Part shown: positions 40,154 through 43,065 of the stretch, in pieces
Numbering within the stretch: the stretch's first letter is position 1
Layout of the letters: every line of letters begins with the position of its first letter
Assembly (NCBI GenBank): GCA_025451455.1
Contig: JANWKI010000070.1
Location: 1 to 43,065 of the forward strand
Source of the DNA: Ignavibacteria bacterium
GTDB taxonomy: Bacteria > Bacteroidota > Ignavibacteria > Tepidaquicellales > OLB5
DNA: 43,065 bases
Reading direction: 5' to 3'
The notes under the pieces: generated by a model
The model's database searches: none
Seen by the model: the letters and a program-made list of their open reading frames with translations, nothing else
What the model was told of the DNA's origin: nothing
Program-made: the position numbers and the translations under genes

Positions 40154-42622
40154 ATGAAAACAAAAATATCTATTCTTCTGGTTTGCAATCTTCTGATATG
40201 CAATATCATGTTTGCACAAAGCATAAATTTAACACTTGGCACAGCCGGTGTTTTTACCCTCAAAGATGCATCAACCAATTATTTTACACTAAACCAGTCA
40301 ACAGGAGAGGTGAACATACTTAAGAGTCTCCGTTTGGAAAATACAACAGGTTCAACAGTTGGCATAATTTATAAAGGAACAGAAAGATTTATTCATAATT
40401 TTGGTACAGATAATACTTTCATTGGAATAAATTCAGGTAATATTTCATTGACCGGCGCTTTTAATACTGCCCTGGGCAGGTCTTCTTTTTCCTCTAATAC
40501 CACGGGTTATAATAACACAGCACTGGGCATGGGTTCCATGTACTTCAATACTGCCGGTATGAATAACACAGCAGTAGGAGTTTATTCTCTGTATTCCAAT
40601 ACTACCGGTTTTACAAATACTGCCGTTGGCTCAGCCTCTTTGTATTCCAACACTGGTGGGATCAATAATACGGGTTTAGGAGCGAATACTTTACAATACA
40701 ACACTAACGGTAATAATAACACTGCTGTAGGTATTTATTCACTGCTGAGCAATACTACAGGAGCCGATAATACCGCAGTCGGAATGAATTCTTTGCCTAC
40801 CAATACTACGGGCAATCAAAATACAGCAGTGGGCACTTCTTCTTTGCTTAACAACACTACAGGCAATTACAATACAGGTATTGGCTCTAACTCTTTGCTT
40901 TTCAATACAACGGGCATTGATAATACAGCTTTAGGCGTAGGTTCGCTGCGAACCAACTCTATCGGCAATAACAACACATCAGTGGGGTATTACTCTCTGT
41001 ATTCCAACACTACCGGCTCTGAAAACACGGCCGTTGGAATGAATTCACAGTTGAATAATACTACCGGCACAAGTAACACATCTGTGGGAACGAACTCACT
41101 TCAAAATAACACTACGGGCAATTACAATTCTGCAATAGGTTACAGCTCCTTGCTGTTAAATACTACAGGCGCTGAAAACACTTCTTTAGGTTTCAGTACT
41201 CTACGAAGCAACACTACAGGCACCGGGAACACAGCTTTGGGTTCAGGCTCTATGTACAGCAATACCACAGGTTTTGGTAATACAGCTGTAGGTAACAACA
41301 CGTTGCTTTTCAATACTACAGGTTTTCAAAATACTGCTTTGGGAAATTTTTCACTAAATAGCAGTACAGGTAATAATAACACAGGATTAGGGGGTTATAG
41401 TTTACAGTTTAGCACAACAGGCAGCAATAATACAGGGGTTGGCTCTTTATCTTTACAAAATAACACCACCGGTGCTGATAACATTGCATTGGGATACCAG
41501 TCTTTAAGATTCAATACTACCGGTTCCGATAACACAGCAGTAGGAACAAGTTCTTTACTAAATAATACAACTGGCAGTCTAATCACTGCTGTGGGTTATC
41601 AGTCTTTACTTTCAAATGTAAATGGAATTCAAAACACAGGTTTGGGCGGACAATCATTATTTTCCAATACCTCAGGTTCCGGAAACACAGCTTTGGGTTC
41701 GAGTACTATGTATAACAATACAACCGGTGGGTCTAACACAGGTATAGGAAATTTCTCATTAGTTTCCAACACAACAGGAAGTAATAACACTGCTGTTGGC
41801 AGTAACAGTTTATCTGCCAATACAACTGGCGCCAACAATACAGCCTTAGGGCTGGGTTCATTATCCTTTAACATTGCCGGCAGTAACAACACGGCTATTG
41901 GGGGCAGTTCGTTATATCTAAATACTTCCGGGATCCAGAACACATGCGTGGGAGTATCTTCTTTATTCAACACTACCGGTAATAGCAATACTGCTTTGGG
42001 ATACCTTGCTTTATCTAACAATACAATAGGAAGCAACAATACAGCAATAGGATTTAATACTGATGTACCTTCCGTAACAGGCAGCAACCAGGTGCGCATC
42101 GGGAATACATCCGTAACCTATGCAGGAGTGCAGGTGCCGTGGACTATCACAAGCGATAGAAGATTGAAATCTGATATTCAGAACTCAAATCTTTCCCTGG
42201 ATTTTATCAATAAACTCAGGCCTGTATCATATTTTAGAAAAAACGATGAAACACAAAAAACTGAATACGGCTTTATTGCGCAGGAAGTGGAAAATGTGTT
42301 AAAGGAATCCGGTGCTGAAAATACCGGTATGATTACAATTGATGATAACGGGATGTATGAACTTCGCTATAACGACTTGCTTGCCCCGATGGTAAAAGCC
42401 ATTCAGGAATTGAAAGCCGAGAAAGACAGCGAAATAGCAAAACTGCAGACTGAAAATGATGAATTGTCCGCAGGACTCCTTGCGGAGAAAAGCAATAACG
42501 AAAAGCTCGAAGAGCGCCTGACAAAATATGAAGAAATGCAGAATATGCTGGCAAGTGAGATCGAAAAAATGAAATCGAACAACAGCAATTTAAAAGATGT
42601 GAAATTAACTGAGAAAAAATAA
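40154..42622 (+). CDS. Secreted beta-roll repeat protein 3 with peptidase S74 domain
   Basis: The 822-residue paralogue begins MKTKISILLVCNLLICNIMF with cleavage after AQ and the N-terminal domain SINLTLGTAGVFTLKDAS. About 33 units of 17 residues follow (two of 16), the longest in the array. Its S74 domain is of another subtype, TSDRRLKSDI with Ser667 and Lys672, then VSYFRKNDETQKTEYGFIAQEV, without the PRQFNWDKREW block of proteins 1 and 2. The coiled-coil tail (KYEEMQNMLASEIEKMKSNN) however resembles protein 1. The gene is therefore a mosaic. It starts 32 bp behind protein 2 and ends 4 bp before the fourth paralogue. Confidence 0.88.
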   Translation: MKTKISILLVCNLLICNIMFAQSINLTLGTAGVFTLKDASTNYFTLNQSTGEVNILKSLRLENTTGSTVGIIYKGTERFIHNFGTDNTFIGINSGNISLTGAFNTALGRSSFSSNTTGYNNTALGMGSMYFNTAGMNNTAVGVYSLYSNTTGFTNTAVGSASLYSNTGGINNTGLGANTLQYNTNGNNNTAVGIYSLLSNTTGADNTAVGMNSLPTNTTGNQNTAVGTSSLLNNTTGNYNTGIGSNSLLFNTTGIDNTALGVGSLRTNSIGNNNTSVGYYSLYSNTTGSENTAVGMNSQLNNTTGTSNTSVGTNSLQNNTTGNYNSAIGYSSLLLNTTGAENTSLGFSTLRSNTTGTGNTALGSGSMYSNTTGFGNTAVGNNTLLFNTTGFQNTALGNFSLNSSTGNNNTGLGGYSLQFSTTGSNNTGVGSLSLQNNTTGADNIALGYQSLRFNTTGSDNTAVGTSSLLNNTTGSLITAVGYQSLLSNVNGIQNTGLGGQSLFSNTSGSGNTALGSSTMYNNTTGGSNTGIGNFSLVSNTTGSNNTAVGSNSLSANTTGANNTALGLGSLSFNIAGSNNTAIGGSSLYLNTSGIQNTCVGVSSLFNTTGNSNTALGYLALSNNTIGSNNTAIGFNTDVPSVTGSNQVRIGNTSVTYAGVQVPWTITSDRRLKSDIQNSNLSLDFINKLRPVSYFRKNDETQKTEYGFIAQEVENVLKESGAENTGMITIDDNGMYELRYNDLLAPMVKAIQELKAEKDSEIAKLQTENDELSAGLLAEKSNNEKLEERLTKYEEMQNMLASEIEKMKSNNSNLKDVKLTEKK

Positions 42623-42626
42623 CACA

Positions 42627-43065
42627 ATGAAATTAAAAATATCTATTCTTTTAATCTGCAATCTTCTAATCTGCAATCTTTTGAATGCTCAGAGCATTAA
42701 TTTAACGCTTGGCCCGGGGGGAGCATTCACGCTCAAAGATGCGTCAACCAATTACTTAACATTAAACCAGTCAACAGGGGAAATTAATATATTAAGATCC
42801 CTCCGCCTGGAGAACACAACAAACTCAACAACAGGTGTTATAAATAAGGGAACGTTCAGTTTTTTGCATAATTATGGAGCTCAAAATACATTTTTGGGTC
42901 TTGCAACAGGTAATTTTACTATGACAGGTTTGGGAGGAAACACAATTGTTGGATTTTCATCTTTCAGATCAAACACCACAGGTTACGAAAACACCGGAAT
43001 GGGTCCTAACGTGCTTTTCTCCAATACCACGGGTTACCTGAACACGGCGTTCGGGACTTTTTCTC
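42627..43065 (+). CDS. Secreted beta-roll repeat protein 4 (3' end outside window)
   Basis: The 146 residues visible start MKLKISILLICNLLICNLLN, cleavage after AQ, then SINLTLGPGGAFTLKDAS, LNQSTGEINILRSLRLENTT and the first 17-residue units (NTFLGLATG..., NTIVGFSSFRSNTTGYE). The C-terminus, expected to carry an S74 domain, is beyond the window. The start lies 4 bp behind protein 3, indicating an operon. Confidence 0.85.
   Translation, partial: MKLKISILLICNLLICNLLNAQSINLTLGPGGAFTLKDASTNYLTLNQSTGEINILRSLRLENTTNSTTGVINKGTFSFLHNYGAQNTFLGLATGNFTMTGLGGNTIVGFSSFRSNTTGYENTGMGPNVLFSNTTGYLNTAFGTFS

Noticed and set aside
36600-42150. CRISPR-like regular repeats
   Set aside because: The 51-bp periodicity is an in-frame coding repeat without unique spacers, and synonymous changes between units show selection on protein.

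Overview
The window looks like the replication-origin region of a chromosome from the Bacteroidota/Chlorobi (FCB) group, most likely an Ignavibacteria-type organism. The reasons are the grouping of recN, dnaA, mnmE, mnmG and rsmG, moderate AT-richness, few clear Shine-Dalgarno sequences, several starts preceded by a Bacteroidota-type -7 box (TAnnTTTG), many lipoproteins and Bacteroidota-style secreted repeat proteins, and several families of dispersed palindromic repeats. The phylum-level assignment is inference; no rRNA or tRNA gene was seen.

Layout. 1-4.9 kb (minus strand): a Kef-type cation/proton antiporter cut by the window edge, recN with a perfect palindrome at its start, and dnaA with a terminator behind it and an AT-rich oriC candidate in front. 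4.9-11.4 kb: a lipoprotein and an NAD(P)-binding protein (minus), then mnmE, two parS-like sites, mnmG, a convergent flavodoxin gene and rsmG. 11.5-19.3 kb (minus): a secreted PIG-L deacetylase, a CorA-like transporter, an outer-membrane protein, and a cluster of a response regulator, histidine kinase, PepSY-like secreted protein and four-repeat membrane protein. 19.4-22.6 kb: a tight five-gene minus-strand operon (ChaN-like, GNAT, SDR, HAD, VOC). 22.8-29.1 kb: nth, a META lipoprotein, a second GNAT, a Cys-rich secreted protein, a three-gene cluster with two zinc-ribbon proteins, and ettA. 29.2-31.2 kb: a field of short palindromic repeats around DUF1361 and DUF4126 membrane proteins. 31.3-35.8 kb: three tandem paralogues of an uncharacterised helical-repeat family. 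36.2-43.1 kb (plus): a small putative DNA-binding protein followed by four tandem secreted beta-roll proteins, the three complete ones ending in a peptidase S74 (endosialidase chaperone) domain and a coiled coil.

Most interesting points. (1) DnaA carries Asn and Ala where E. coli has the base-reading Asp433 and Thr435, and the octamer TGTTAACA clusters around dnaA, which suggests altered DnaA-box specificity. (2) Two parS-like sites lie between mnmE and mnmG. (3) Short palindromic repeats are read through in frame inside recN and rsmG and supply the C-terminus of the DUF4126 gene. (4) The three tandem 486-487 residue paralogues form a family with shared N- and C-terminal signatures, and two of them share a duplicated upstream leader. 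(5) The adhesin-like array shows modular exchange of its S74 domains and expansion by 17-residue (51 bp) units; it is preceded by two copies of a 31-bp palindromic element, each enclosing a TAnnTTTG box.
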